64,000 nt of DNA from Marinicella litoralis (GTDB taxonomy: Bacteria > Pseudomonadota > Gammaproteobacteria > Xanthomonadales > Marinicellaceae). Position 1 is the stretch's first letter, and the number at the start of each line of letters is the position of its first letter. Below, in pieces: positions 35,877 through 44,265 of the stretch. The stretch is from contig NZ_NIHB01000002.1 in NCBI RefSeq assembly GCF_002591915.1, positions 1-64,000 of the forward strand. The letters run 5' to 3'. Both the position numbers and the translations under genes were made by a program. The notes under the pieces were generated by a model. It was given only the letters and a program-made list of their open reading frames with translations. It had not been told where the DNA came from and made no database searches.

Positions 35877-36857
35877 CTAACCATGCTCATTATGGATGTA
35901 AATTTGATTGTCGTCTATGGAATATTTAAACCGAGTGGTTGGAAGTATCACTTCTAAAGAATCCACAGGTAAAATGCCATTGATGGATCCTGACAGCTTA
36001 ATCGAAGCCGCTTTGTTTCTTACTTGGTCAGACTGCCATTTAATGGGATAACCTGTTTCTTCACTGACCCATGACAAATACGCTGTCAATGTTTGGTCTT
36101 GTATGGCAAACCCACCGGAAATCTTTTGCGTCCATTGCCAAATGGGGTCATAAGTCATGACTTCACTGTACTCGGCCTCACCTTTGTCATTAAGATTTAA
36201 AACCCGACCTTGGGTTAACTCAGCTTGTGGGATGTGATCACTTGCGACCAAAACCAAACCTTCTCTGACACCCACGTTCAATTGATCTGAATTAAATTCC
36301 ACGCTGTATTGTGTTCCAATATGATTGACTGTTGCCAAAGGGGTATCGATCGTCAGTTTATGATGTCCTGCCGTACTGTCTGAATTCACATAAACACGTC
36401 CTGAAATCAGAGTCAAGTGATTGTTGGCTTCAACCTTTAAATGGGTGTTTTCATCCACCCTGAATTGATTGCCATTAAAAAGATTAACCATTAAACGATT
36501 GTTTCTTTGGGTTTTCAAGTAATCACCAGGGCTGATTGTTTTGTCATTATCGAGGTTTTTCCAATCACTGTTGTTTTGACTGATTTGAATCTGTCCCTGA
36601 ATTTCTATGCTGGCAGCGATGTTGTATACAGGCTGATTACCCTGATACAAAAGGGTGAAACTAAACAATGAAATAAATAAAAACAACGATGCTGCAATTT
36701 TCATCGCATGGGCCTGATAAAACGGCGGCTTATGCGTTTGTTGCCACAATGCATGTACTTCTTGATAAACTTCATCGCGAATGGATTGGTCAGGCTTTAT
36801 TCTCGGGCCTGCTTGATCCAATATCTTTTCGATGTCTTGTTTGTTTATGTCACTCAC
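35877..36857 (-). CDS. FecR-family anti-sigma regulator
   Basis: A 326-residue inner-membrane regulator. A cytoplasmic N-terminal part (residues 1-50) precedes a TM helix at about 51-68 (IAASLFLFISLFSFTLLY). The FecR beta-domain follows at about 95-225 (GDYLKTQRNNRLMVNLFNGNQFRVDENTHLKV, LISGRVYV, TPLATVNHIGTQYSVEF). The C-terminus (ISGGFAIQDQTLTAYLSWVSEETG) resembles the STN-interacting DUF4974/STN-like part. It would transmit the receptor signal to the sigma factor. Its start overlaps the sigma gene's stop by 4 bp, and it lies 29 bp before the receptor gene. Confidence 0.92.
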   Translation of the reverse strand: MSDINKQDIEKILDQAGPRIKPDQSIRDEVYQEVHALWQQTHKPPFYQAHAMKIAASLFLFISLFSFTLLYQGNQPVYNIAASIEIQGQIQISQNNSDWKNLDNDKTISPGDYLKTQRNNRLMVNLFNGNQFRVDENTHLKVEANNHLTLISGRVYVNSDSTAGHHKLTIDTPLATVNHIGTQYSVEFNSDQLNVGVREGLVLVASDHIPQAELTQGRVLNLNDKGEAEYSEVMTYDPIWQWTQKISGGFAIQDQTLTAYLSWVSEETGYPIKWQSDQVRNKAASIKLSGSINGILPVDSLEVILPTTRFKYSIDDNQIYIHNEHG

Positions 36858-37504
36858 TGGGATGACTCCTCGGGGTTGAGAAAGAAGCGTGTTTGGTCAC
36901 CCAATATTCTCGTTATTACAATTTTAAATGATTCTCTGGCTCGGGCTAATTTTGATTGTACCGATGTTACAGACAAACTCAAATCTGCAGCTATTTCATT
37001 GACTGACAATTTATCTAAATATTTCATTTCAAGTAAATCGCCATATCCATTGGGTAGGTTGTCCAGAGTACTTGAAATGATTTCATGCAGTTTGGACGTT
37101 TCATACTGTTTGTCTGGGTGGTCTTTGATTTCGCTTTTGATGTTATCAAAAATTTCTTGAACTTCTGGCAAATCACTGACTCTGACGGTTTGCTTGATGT
37201 TATTTTTCTTGAAATACAAACTGATTTGACTGCGGTTGATTTGACAAAGCCATGACATCAGTGAGGCTTCTCCTCGGTATTGTTTGATGTTTTTGATCGC
37301 CAAAAACAATGTCTCTTGCACCAGGTCTTTGGTCAACTCCTTGTCACCATCAACCCTGACCAGAGAGAACCGATAGAGTCTGGGAAAATAGAAGTCAAAA
37401 AAATGGTTAAACATTTTTTCATTTCGATTTGCTATGCCCTTAGCAAGTTTCTTGTCTTCAAAGTGAATCAAATTACTGTTCGCATGATTAAGGTAAAACA
37501 CCAC
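36854..37504 (-). CDS. ECF sigma factor of the FecI type
   Basis: A 216-residue sigma factor. Region 2 is at about 25-95 (FFDFYFPRLYRFSLVRV, ELTKDLVQETLFLAIKNIKQYRGEASLMSWLCQI) and region 4 at about 140-200 (LDNLPNGYGDLLEMKYLDKLSVNEIAADLSLSVTSVQSKLARARESF). It heads a three-gene operon with the FecR-like regulator (ATGA overlap) and the TonB receptor, the arrangement of cell-surface signalling systems. It is divergent from the eptA operon; the 169-bp gap should hold both promoters, but no boxes could be assigned reliably. Confidence 0.93.
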   Translation of the reverse strand: MVFYLNHANSNLIHFEDKKLAKGIANRNEKMFNHFFDFYFPRLYRFSLVRVDGDKELTKDLVQETLFLAIKNIKQYRGEASLMSWLCQINRSQISLYFKKNNIKQTVRVSDLPEVQEIFDNIKSEIKDHPDKQYETSKLHEIISSTLDNLPNGYGDLLEMKYLDKLSVNEIAADLSLSVTSVQSKLARARESFKIVITRILGDQTRFFLNPEESSQ

Positions 37505-37673
37505 TCAACTTGACAGGTGTTCACCAGTCAATCGGCTGAGCATCGTAGTGGGTCATTGGTTTTTTGAAACCAGCTTCTCATACATAGAGAGATTAATTCC
37601 ACAAAAATCAATCGCACTTTTTTTAATTATTTAAATTTCGATTGATTTAATCATTCCTTGTCTCTAAAAGTGA

Positions 37674-39359
37674 ATGAATCAAACAGTTAAAAATAAGACA
37701 AAAAACAAACTACAAATTGGTTTATGGCAGCTCAACTTATTGATGAGCCTGTTATTTGTTACCGCATTCAATGTGTATTTTTGGCAAGAATTGTATTCGA
37801 TTGTCAAACCTACTTCACCCAGTGATTTGTTATTTATTTTATCAATCTTTGTACTTTTGGTGTTAATGATCAATTTGGTTTTAAATTTATTGACCAGCGC
37901 AAAAACATACAAAATTACTTACGTGGTGATTTTCACACTTTCCGCCATATCATTTTACTACATATCCCAATACAGCATCGTTATAGATAAAGAAATGATC
38001 AGAAACATCATGGAGACCAACGCTTCTGAAGCCAAGGACTTAATTGGTCTTAATTTGTTTTTGTACTTAACCATTTTGGGCCTTTTACCTATGGTGTTTA
38101 TTTTAAAAACCAAAATGGCCCCAATTGGATTTTTGCGTCAATTATTAAGTAAATTAAAAGTAATTACAGCCTCGTTGGTTGTTATGGGGGTTGTTTTATA
38201 CATCAGCTACCCATCGTATGCTTCTTTGGCCAGAGGTAACCGACACTTGTCACACCTGATTGTGCCTACCAACTTTATTTTTGCCAGTCTTTCATATATA
38301 AACGAACAATTCAAAAGCATCCAGTTGCCGTTCGATGACATCAGTAAAGATGCCATTCAAAGTCACTCAGCCACTTCGCCTAAAAAGGTGACCATTATGA
38401 TCATAGGTGAGACGGCACGCGCAGATCGCTTTTCCATCAATGGTTATTCCAAAGAAACCAATCCCAAACTCAAAAGCAGGCACATAGCCAATTTCAAACA
38501 CACCAGTTCCTGTGGCACCAGTACAGCGATTTCATTACCGTGTATCTTCTCGCACCTAGAACGAAAAACTTACAACCACAAAACTGGTAAAAACAGTGCC
38601 AACCTATTGGATTTTTTTAAACAAGTGGGTATTGATGTTCAATGGAGAGACAACAACACAGGATGCAAAGGAATTTGTGATCGAACAGAGTATGTCGATT
38701 TGTCGCAAGAAACTGATCAGGCACTGTGCTCTTCAGGCGAATGTTACGATGAAATTTTACTCAAAGGTTTAAGCCATCAGATCCTGGCCAACACAAATGA
38801 TCAAGTCATTATCTTGCATCAAAAAGGCAGTCATGGCCCTGCTTATCATTTGCGCTACCCACCTGAATTCGAAAAATTCAAACCCACCTGCCAAAGTGTG
38901 CAACTACAAAAATGCAGCGCTGCTGAACTGAATAACAGCTATGACAATACGATTTTATACACCGATCATTTCATCAATGAAACCATGAATATTTTGGATG
39001 CCCTGCCCGCAGAAATTTCAGCGTCTTTGATTTATATTTCTGACCATGGTGAGTCCTTGGGTGAAAACAACCTGTATTTACATGGTACACCTTATTTAAT
39101 TGCCCCTGAAGCTCAAACCCATGTACCCTTTTTTTATTGGACGCCTGATGCAAGCAACCATTTGGTTGAATTAAGAACCAAGTGTCTCATCAACAAACAA
39201 GACCATCCAGTCTCACATGACCATATTTTTCATAGCATGATTGGCTATATGGACATTGAGACACCGCATTATGATGAAAGACTTGATTTGTTTTCATCAT
39301 GCAAATCAAAAGAAATCCACAAACTCGCAGCTGAGTTCAATTCGGAGAAAACCCTGTGA
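37674..39359 (+). CDS. eptA: Phosphoethanolamine transferase (EptA family)
   Basis: A 561-residue inner-membrane enzyme of the alkaline-phosphatase fold that transfers phosphoethanolamine to lipid A or another envelope glycan. Five TM helices occupy about 16-215. The periplasmic domain has the metal ligand E246 (IIGETARADRFSINGY), the likely nucleophile T284 in SCGTSTAISLPC with the flanking C280-C290 disulfide, and SDHGESLGENNLYLHG. Further Cys pairs (CKGIC, CSSGEC) match EptA/MCR-type disulfides. The modification usually gives resistance to cationic peptides. Its stop overlaps a small ORF that in turn overlaps a PAP2 gene, as in other lipid A-modification operons. Confidence 0.92.
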   Translation: MNQTVKNKTKNKLQIGLWQLNLLMSLLFVTAFNVYFWQELYSIVKPTSPSDLLFILSIFVLLVLMINLVLNLLTSAKTYKITYVVIFTLSAISFYYISQYSIVIDKEMIRNIMETNASEAKDLIGLNLFLYLTILGLLPMVFILKTKMAPIGFLRQLLSKLKVITASLVVMGVVLYISYPSYASLARGNRHLSHLIVPTNFIFASLSYINEQFKSIQLPFDDISKDAIQSHSATSPKKVTIMIIGETARADRFSINGYSKETNPKLKSRHIANFKHTSSCGTSTAISLPCIFSHLERKTYNHKTGKNSANLLDFFKQVGIDVQWRDNNTGCKGICDRTEYVDLSQETDQALCSSGECYDEILLKGLSHQILANTNDQVIILHQKGSHGPAYHLRYPPEFEKFKPTCQSVQLQKCSAAELNNSYDNTILYTDHFINETMNILDALPAEISASLIYISDHGESLGENNLYLHGTPYLIAPEAQTHVPFFYWTPDASNHLVELRTKCLINKQDHPVSHDHIFHSMIGYMDIETPHYDERLDLFSSCKSKEIHKLAAEFNSEKTL

Positions 39360-39463
39360 ATTTACCTTTCTTATCTGTCGTTGTGATGACGGTTCTGACT
39401 GGGTTGTTGATCTTAACCATTAAAGTGTTGTGTAACATCTTATCAGTCAATGATGACGACTGA
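39356..39463 (+). CDS. 35-residue single-pass membrane peptide in the eptA operon
   Basis: A GTG codon overlaps the eptA stop (GTGA) and has GGAG eight bases upstream. It opens a frame of 35 codons whose product is one hydrophobic helix (LPFLSVVVMTVLTGLLILT) followed by a short tail ending in three Asp. The frame ends 14 bp inside the PAP2 gene. Overlap at both ends and the good ribosome site argue for real, coupled translation. It may help fold, anchor or regulate the transferase or phosphatase; this is inference. Confidence 0.6.
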   Translation: MNLPFLSVVVMTVLTGLLILTIKVLCNILSVNDDD

Positions 39464-40151
39464 ATGGTCTAATCCATACCAAAACCACAAAGCTGAATTG
39501 CTTTTATTGATCATCGGCATATACGTGTTGATTACCGTTTACTGGTTTGAACTCGATTTTAAAATTGCAGATTTAATCTATGGTCAATTTCAATGGAGTT
39601 TAAAACAATCCTTTGTTTTTGAAGGCTTGTTACATAAATTTGCACGCATGCTACTGATCACCATTTACCTTGGCCTCATTTATCAATTAATTAAAACCAT
39701 CTTATCTGCTTCAGACCCATCCATGGTTTACCACTTGCTTATTCTTGTTCTGGCCATTGGATCAAGTGTATTGATTGTTACCCTATCAAAACGATTGCTC
39801 AACGTTGATTGCCCTTGGGATTTAATTCGATATGGTGGCGACAAGCCTTACTTCCCAATGTTTGGCTACGACTCTAAATACCTACCTTCTGCTCATTGCT
39901 TTCCTGCCAGTCATGCCAGTGTTGGTTTTAGCTGGATGGCTTTGTACTTTTATTTGAAGGTCACCAATAATCAATTGAAGTTCAGAGTCCTGGGGATGGT
40001 TGTATTTTTGGGTTTTATCTTTGGTGGTGCTCAACAATTACGTGGTGCTCATTTTATCTCACACGACTTGTGGTCATTTCTGATCTGCCTGACTAACTGT
40101 ATGTTCATATATCATTTGGCATATCGAAAATCTGCGGTGACCGTATCGTGA
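39450..40151 (+). CDS. PAP2-family membrane phosphatase (LpxE/PgpB-like)
   Basis: A 233-residue protein with six predicted TM helices. PAP2 signatures appear in order: KRLLNVDCPWDL (a variant of KxxxxxxRP), SAHCFPASHAS (PSGH-equivalent) and QQLRGAHFISHDLWS (SRxxxxxHxxxD-equivalent with the catalytic His and Asp). Such enzymes remove phosphate from lipid A, undecaprenyl pyrophosphate or phosphatidyl lipids on the outer face of the inner membrane. Overlap with the eptA operon suggests lipid A 1-/4'-dephosphorylation to clear or recycle the site for phosphoethanolamine addition. The start ATGATG lies within the preceding small ORF. Confidence 0.88.
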   Translation: MMTTEWSNPYQNHKAELLLLIIGIYVLITVYWFELDFKIADLIYGQFQWSLKQSFVFEGLLHKFARMLLITIYLGLIYQLIKTILSASDPSMVYHLLILVLAIGSSVLIVTLSKRLLNVDCPWDLIRYGGDKPYFPMFGYDSKYLPSAHCFPASHASVGFSWMALYFYLKVTNNQLKFRVLGMVVFLGFIFGGAQQLRGAHFISHDLWSFLICLTNCMFIYHLAYRKSAVTVS

Positions 40152-40248
40152 AACACAGGAACACAGCCATTTCATCCTTTTTGCAAATTCAAGACAGGAA
40201 ATAGGTTCCGTTCAATGACAAATCCGCAAAAAAAATCATTATAAAATT

Positions 40249-41211
40249 ATGAAAAAAGAACGCACAAATAAATATATCACAGCCTTGGTTTTCACGATGA
40301 CTGTATTTTCTTTCAACATTCATGCAGAAGTCACTGAAAAATCAATTTCTCTGCTCAGTCAACAAATTGTTGATCATTTAAGCCGTGATCATGATGAGTT
40401 TGTACTTTCTGAGGTTATTGGTTCTGATATTGATAAAAATGAATACCTACCAATTGATCTACAAATAAGACCCCATTCTCTGATATTTGAAAATTTATCA
40501 GCCACCGAACGGAAGCAAATCAAATTATTGATCAGTCAAGTATTGAGTCCTAAAGGTTATTTGAAGTTATTAACCAATTTATCTATAGATAATGATTTAA
40601 GCAAACAATCTGATAGAAGCACAAAGCATGCCATCAAATTTTATGGAAAACCAAGTACCGGTTCATGGGGGTTTAAATTTGAAGGTTACCACCTGTCATT
40701 GACTTTTTTACTTGAGAATCATGAATTTAAATTCATCAATTTTTTTATTGGCCAAGATATTAAAATGCTTAATAAAACTGAATTTTTACCCTCAGCGCTT
40801 TATAACCAGGAAGCTCAAATGGGCTCTGATTTAATGAATGGCTTAAGTGCCCGACAACTGGGGAAAACATACCTATCAATGAATGCACCCAACGACATCA
40901 TAACCAACCCCAAACAGTCATACAGAATTCAAGAAAAGTGGGGGTTACCTTCTAAATCTTTAAGCAAGAAACAAATGCCAAGTTTTGAGTATTGGGTGAT
41001 GCAATACCTGGATTTGTTTAACATTCAATTGATCAAACGATTCATTGATGAAGTTAAAGAACATAAGTTCGAAGAATTGTATTTTGTTTGGAGTGGGCAT
41101 TTAGATATCAGTAACAAGAACTTCTACTACTTAATTTACAATGATCGAATCATCATTGAACACAGCGTCAGAGACAACCACATCCACAGCATCACGAGGA
41201 TTACTTTTTAA
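40249..41211 (+). CDS. DUF3500 family exported protein
   Basis: A 320-residue protein with a signal peptide (YITALVFTMTVFSFNIHA). The DUF3500 signature STGSWGFKFEGYHLSLTF is near residue 140, with the aromatic stretch EELYFVWSGHLDISNKNFYYLIYNDRIIIEH towards the end. Family function is unknown. It follows the eptA-PAP2 genes by about 100 bp in the same direction but may have its own promoter in the AT-rich gap. The downstream OrfA-like mini-gene starts 2 bp after its stop. Confidence 0.8.
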   Translation: MKKERTNKYITALVFTMTVFSFNIHAEVTEKSISLLSQQIVDHLSRDHDEFVLSEVIGSDIDKNEYLPIDLQIRPHSLIFENLSATERKQIKLLISQVLSPKGYLKLLTNLSIDNDLSKQSDRSTKHAIKFYGKPSTGSWGFKFEGYHLSLTFLLENHEFKFINFFIGQDIKMLNKTEFLPSALYNQEAQMGSDLMNGLSARQLGKTYLSMNAPNDIITNPKQSYRIQEKWGLPSKSLSKKQMPSFEYWVMQYLDLFNIQLIKRFIDEVKEHKFEELYFVWSGHLDISNKNFYYLIYNDRIIIEHSVRDNHIHSITRITF

Positions 41212-41213
41212 AC

Positions 41214-41459
41214 ATGCTTACCCCCAAAGATAAATTGAGTGAGTCTGAGAAGGCAGAAATAATCAAATACATCAATGATGGCAAACCTATTAAAAAGGCC
41301 TGTAAACAGCTTAAAATTGATGAGCCAACCTTACAGAGTTGGAACATTCAATTTCCCAAGGGACAGGTCTCTGTGTCTGAAACGATCAGGTTGTTAGAGT
41401 TAAAGATCAACAGTTTGCAGCAAAGGATAACTGATTTAGAAACATCAATGACTAAATAG
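41214..41459 (+). CDS. Orphan IS3-OrfA-like HTH/coiled-coil mini-protein
   Basis: An 81-residue protein with the layout of IS3 OrfA: a helix-turn-helix at about 12-45 (AEIIKYINDGKPIKKACKQL, then IDEPTLQSW) and a coiled coil at about 55-80 (IRLLELKINSLQQRITDLE). The OrfA at 862-1128 has parallel motifs (CRQLNISQGTFYNW, EVSEAKRLKELE). No OrfB, inverted repeat or frameshift site is nearby. It starts 2 bp after the DUF3500 stop with only a distant GAGG, and ends 5 bp before the converging glycosyltransferase gene. It may be a captured transposase DNA-binding domain now acting as a regulator. Confidence 0.65.
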   Translation: MLTPKDKLSESEKAEIIKYINDGKPIKKACKQLKIDEPTLQSWNIQFPKGQVSVSETIRLLELKINSLQQRITDLETSMTK

Positions 41460-41464
41460 ACAAC

Positions 41465-42538
41465 TCAGGCGATGGCTTTAAAGTGCTTCTTTGCATCAAT
41501 GCTTTCTTTTGTCGCTAAAGTCGATTTCAAATGACTGATGATTGCCAAATGGTCTGTTACATTGGTGTCGATTGCATGACTCCAATTATTATAAGGACGG
41601 TATTTATCTATATCTGTCACATTAAATAAACCAAGGGTCGGCACATGAGCAGCTGAAGCCAGGTGCATGATTCCGCTGTCAGCGCCTAAAAATAATTCGC
41701 TGGCGGCCATGACGGCACCCAGTTCCCTGATTTCACGACCATAAAAAGTGGGGGCCTTAAAGTCGATTTGAGAGACATTTTCCATAGGCAGAATCTCAAC
41801 GATATTGTAATCACTGAAATTTAAGCGCAATTCAAGATAAAGCTTGTTCCACCAAGCCTTCGAATGCATTTTGTTTCCAGTAGCAAAAGTAAAGATACAA
41901 ATTGTCTGCTTGTTATTGTTTGTGATGTTTTGCAAAATCTGTTGACCCTTTGTCAACTCATCAAGGGTTAATTTCAAGTCAAGCTGAGGCATGGCATCAC
42001 CTCGACTTCTTCCAGACAGTTCTTTCAATGCCAAAATTGGCTTTTTAGCAATGTGTTTTAAATCACTTTTGTCCCCCCAATATATTTTGGCAGGTTTTCC
42101 AAATAGCTTGTGAGTCCCCTTGGATTTTTTGGTAAAAATTCTCCCAGAAGATGATTCTTCGACTGTATTGATCACCAAATCATAGGCCTTTCTTGTTACT
42201 TTAAAATAGTTTTTTAAATAATTGATTGGATGTAAAAAAGGTCTTTTGGGCAACTGATAGATGTTATTGATACTTGCGTATTCAGCAAACAAAGGTACAG
42301 CCAGCCCACCCTTTACAATCAAGTCAATCTTTGCCGCCGGAAAGGTTGACTCTATTTCTTGAATCAATGGCGTGATCAGTAACAAATTGCCTAACCTGTG
42401 ATTAGGTCGACAAATCAATATTTTATTTATTTTTGACTGGTCATTGATTTCAATCCGTTCAGCATGGTTACTGATGAGATTGGTGGCACCAGTGAAAAGT
42501 GTTCTTCTTACACGATTGATGTCTTTTACAATATTCAT
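41465..42538 (-). CDS. Glycosyltransferase family 9 (heptosyltransferase-like)
   Basis: A 357-residue cytoplasmic GT-B enzyme. The N-terminal domain starts KILICRPNHRLGNLLLITPLIQEIESTFP, the acceptor-side signature of ADP-heptose:LPS heptosyltransferases. The C-terminal domain has ADSGIMHLASAAHVPTLGLF, the ADP-heptose binding motif with conserved D-S-x-x-x-H. It probably adds a sugar to the LPS core. It stands alone and converges with the OrfA-like gene. The exact linkage cannot be told from sequence. Confidence 0.88.
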   Translation of the reverse strand: MNIVKDINRVRRTLFTGATNLISNHAERIEINDQSKINKILICRPNHRLGNLLLITPLIQEIESTFPAAKIDLIVKGGLAVPLFAEYASINNIYQLPKRPFLHPINYLKNYFKVTRKAYDLVINTVEESSSGRIFTKKSKGTHKLFGKPAKIYWGDKSDLKHIAKKPILALKELSGRSRGDAMPQLDLKLTLDELTKGQQILQNITNNNKQTICIFTFATGNKMHSKAWWNKLYLELRLNFSDYNIVEILPMENVSQIDFKAPTFYGREIRELGAVMAASELFLGADSGIMHLASAAHVPTLGLFNVTDIDKYRPYNNWSHAIDTNVTDHLAIISHLKSTLATKESIDAKKHFKAIA

Positions 42539-42637
42539 GCTTGTAAGAGAAGAATGGATTAAGAATCAATCGATGTTTTTTAACTTTTTTCAGAAAATAC
42601 GCTTCCTTTTGTCATTGGGCAGTAAGGCATGAAAACA

Positions 42638-43582
42638 TCATTGATGATTCGGCAGGTCACTGCCACCATTAATCACCACAGATTTTAAAGCGAATCTGAT
42701 TTGGCCACGCCTGCGTTCAATGATTTGTAATAAATGCACGGCGACTGGATTGGCTTGGGTTATTTGTTGTCTGAATCGGTAAATTTGCAAGTTGATGTAT
42801 TTTTCATCTAAACCCGTTTGTTGACATAGCAAGTCTTTATCTATCCAGCCCTGCTCACTGTCTTCAATGCCTTGCTCACAGTCCCTGATGCGTTTCCTGG
42901 CTAAAAACAACATCAGGTAATGGTGAGTTCTCTCCCCTAAGTCAATTTGTATGCGATTGATGGTAAACACCATGGATACGTGTTCCTCATCTCTACTGAC
43001 TGAAAACTCCAAACTAACCGGAGCCAGTTCTTGATTGTTGATGTGGTCTGCTTGCTGGGTTTTATCGGCAGTTTCTGCATCGATAAATACCCAACTTTTT
43101 TCATCTGTAGTGATTTTAGATCCTGAAGTCAACTGCATGACTCCGTTGTTGTTTTCAGCAACCCATTGACCATCAGAGGTCTGATATAAGGTCAGATCAG
43201 GAGAAATTTCATCGGGCAACAAAACCACACCTTCTAATTCAATTGGATCAACCCCATCAATCAATGACAACAACAAACTTTTCGGCGGCTGATCATCATA
43301 GAACACCCAACTGCAGGCATTCATTGCCCCAAATTGAATTGAATCGCCGATTTTTAACCTGGTTTTAACTTGAGTTGTTAAGGCTTTGCCATTGACAAAT
43401 GTGCCATTACTGCTGCTGTCTTGAATCAACCAATGAGAACCATTCCAATAAATCGATGCGTGCAGTCGAGAAGACTCTAGATTATCTAAAACCGTGTGAG
43501 AACTGCCAGAATGTCGACCAAAAATGTGATGACTTCTTAACAGGGTCATGTGCTTAGTTACTGTGTTTAATAAAGTGGCCAT
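42638..43582 (-). CDS. FHA-domain protein with C-terminal winged-helix domain
   Basis: A 314-residue protein. An FHA phosphothreonine-binding domain spans about 18-90 (HIFGRHSGSSHTVLDN, SRLHASIYWNGSHWLIQDSSSNGTFVNG). A diverse middle domain follows. The C-terminal ~90 residues (YLMLFLARKRIRD, GWIDKDLLCQQTGLDEKYINLQIYRFRQQI, IIERRRGQIRF) match an OmpR/PhoB-like winged helix, where the last strand-turn is the wing. It probably binds a phosphorylated kinase or sensor and then DNA. It lies beside a Ser/Thr kinase and an FHA-GGDEF protein, so it is a candidate read-out of that kinase. No receiver domain or TM segment is present. Confidence 0.83.
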   Translation of the reverse strand: MATLLNTVTKHMTLLRSHHIFGRHSGSSHTVLDNLESSRLHASIYWNGSHWLIQDSSSNGTFVNGKALTTQVKTRLKIGDSIQFGAMNACSWVFYDDQPPKSLLLSLIDGVDPIELEGVVLLPDEISPDLTLYQTSDGQWVAENNNGVMQLTSGSKITTDEKSWVFIDAETADKTQQADHINNQELAPVSLEFSVSRDEEHVSMVFTINRIQIDLGERTHHYLMLFLARKRIRDCEQGIEDSEQGWIDKDLLCQQTGLDEKYINLQIYRFRQQITQANPVAVHLLQIIERRRGQIRFALKSVVINGGSDLPNHQ

Positions 43583-43794
43583 AAATCAGAATCATTCAAT
43601 TATCTGTAATAGTTTGTAATATCTTTTTTTGTCTGAGTCAGTTATCATCTACTTTAAGTTCAGCAAGATAAGTCTTGAACTTAAAGTTTAAACTTGTGAA
43701 AGTCATGGATATTTAGGGGGGAATAAATCATCCATTTCTTTCACAATTTCACATTAAGAAAAATATTTTAATTATAATTATAGAGGAATTACTT

Positions 43795-44163
43795 ATGACA
43801 AACCCGACCATAAATGTAAATCTAAGCTCATTGGCACCTGGAACCGTTCCGACAGTGACCCAAAGCGTAGAGGTCAGTGAAGGCGCACAACTCGATGTCA
43901 ATGTCACATGGCCCAGTGATGCGGTTAATACCATTACGGTTGATTTAGATTTCAGTCAAAGCGGCAACCAAGACCCGTTCAATGATGATCAAGGTGGTGA
44001 CACCACTTTTGACTTAACGCGCAATCCTCCATCGCAGTCGGCCACTCAAACTTTAACTGTACAAAGTGATGCCACTGTAACCAGTGACGTTTATGATTTA
44101 ACTTTAACCATCAATGGTCAAACTTACTCTACCGACCCCACTATAATTATAGATCCAGATTAA
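43795..44163 (+). CDS. Small acidic Ig-like beta-sandwich protein, unknown function
   Basis: A 122-residue protein without signal peptide or TM segment. It is very acidic and rich in Thr, Val, Asp and Asn, with alternating beta-strand patterns (EGAQLDVNVTWPSDAVNTITVDLDFS, QSATQTLTVQSDATVTSDVYDLTLTING), so an Ig- or cadherin-like sandwich is likely. The DDQGGD stretch could bind calcium. A good ribosome site (AGAGG, 8 nt before ATG) and a strong terminator frame it as a single-gene transcript. It sits between divergent FHA and convergent kinase genes. It may be a kinase substrate or FHA partner; this is context only. Confidence 0.72.
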   Translation: MTNPTINVNLSSLAPGTVPTVTQSVEVSEGAQLDVNVTWPSDAVNTITVDLDFSQSGNQDPFNDDQGGDTTFDLTRNPPSQSATQTLTVQSDATVTSDVYDLTLTINGQTYSTDPTIIIDPD

Positions 44164-44176
44164 CAGTATTACCTCA

Positions 44177-44220
44177 AGGGTATCGGGCTTGATTTCTTGG
44201 CTCGATACCCTCTTATTTTT
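44177..44220 (+). terminator. Rho-independent terminator after the Ig-like gene
   Basis: AGGGTATCG and CGATACCCT form a 9-bp stem, extended by GC pairs at the loop side, followed by CTTATTTTT. It lies just after the stop of the plus-strand gene. The reverse strand lacks a T tract, so it serves the plus direction. Confidence 0.9.
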
Positions 44221-44265
44221 CTAAATAAGTCATCCAGAAAAAATTTCTTTTTGTTTGATTGACCG

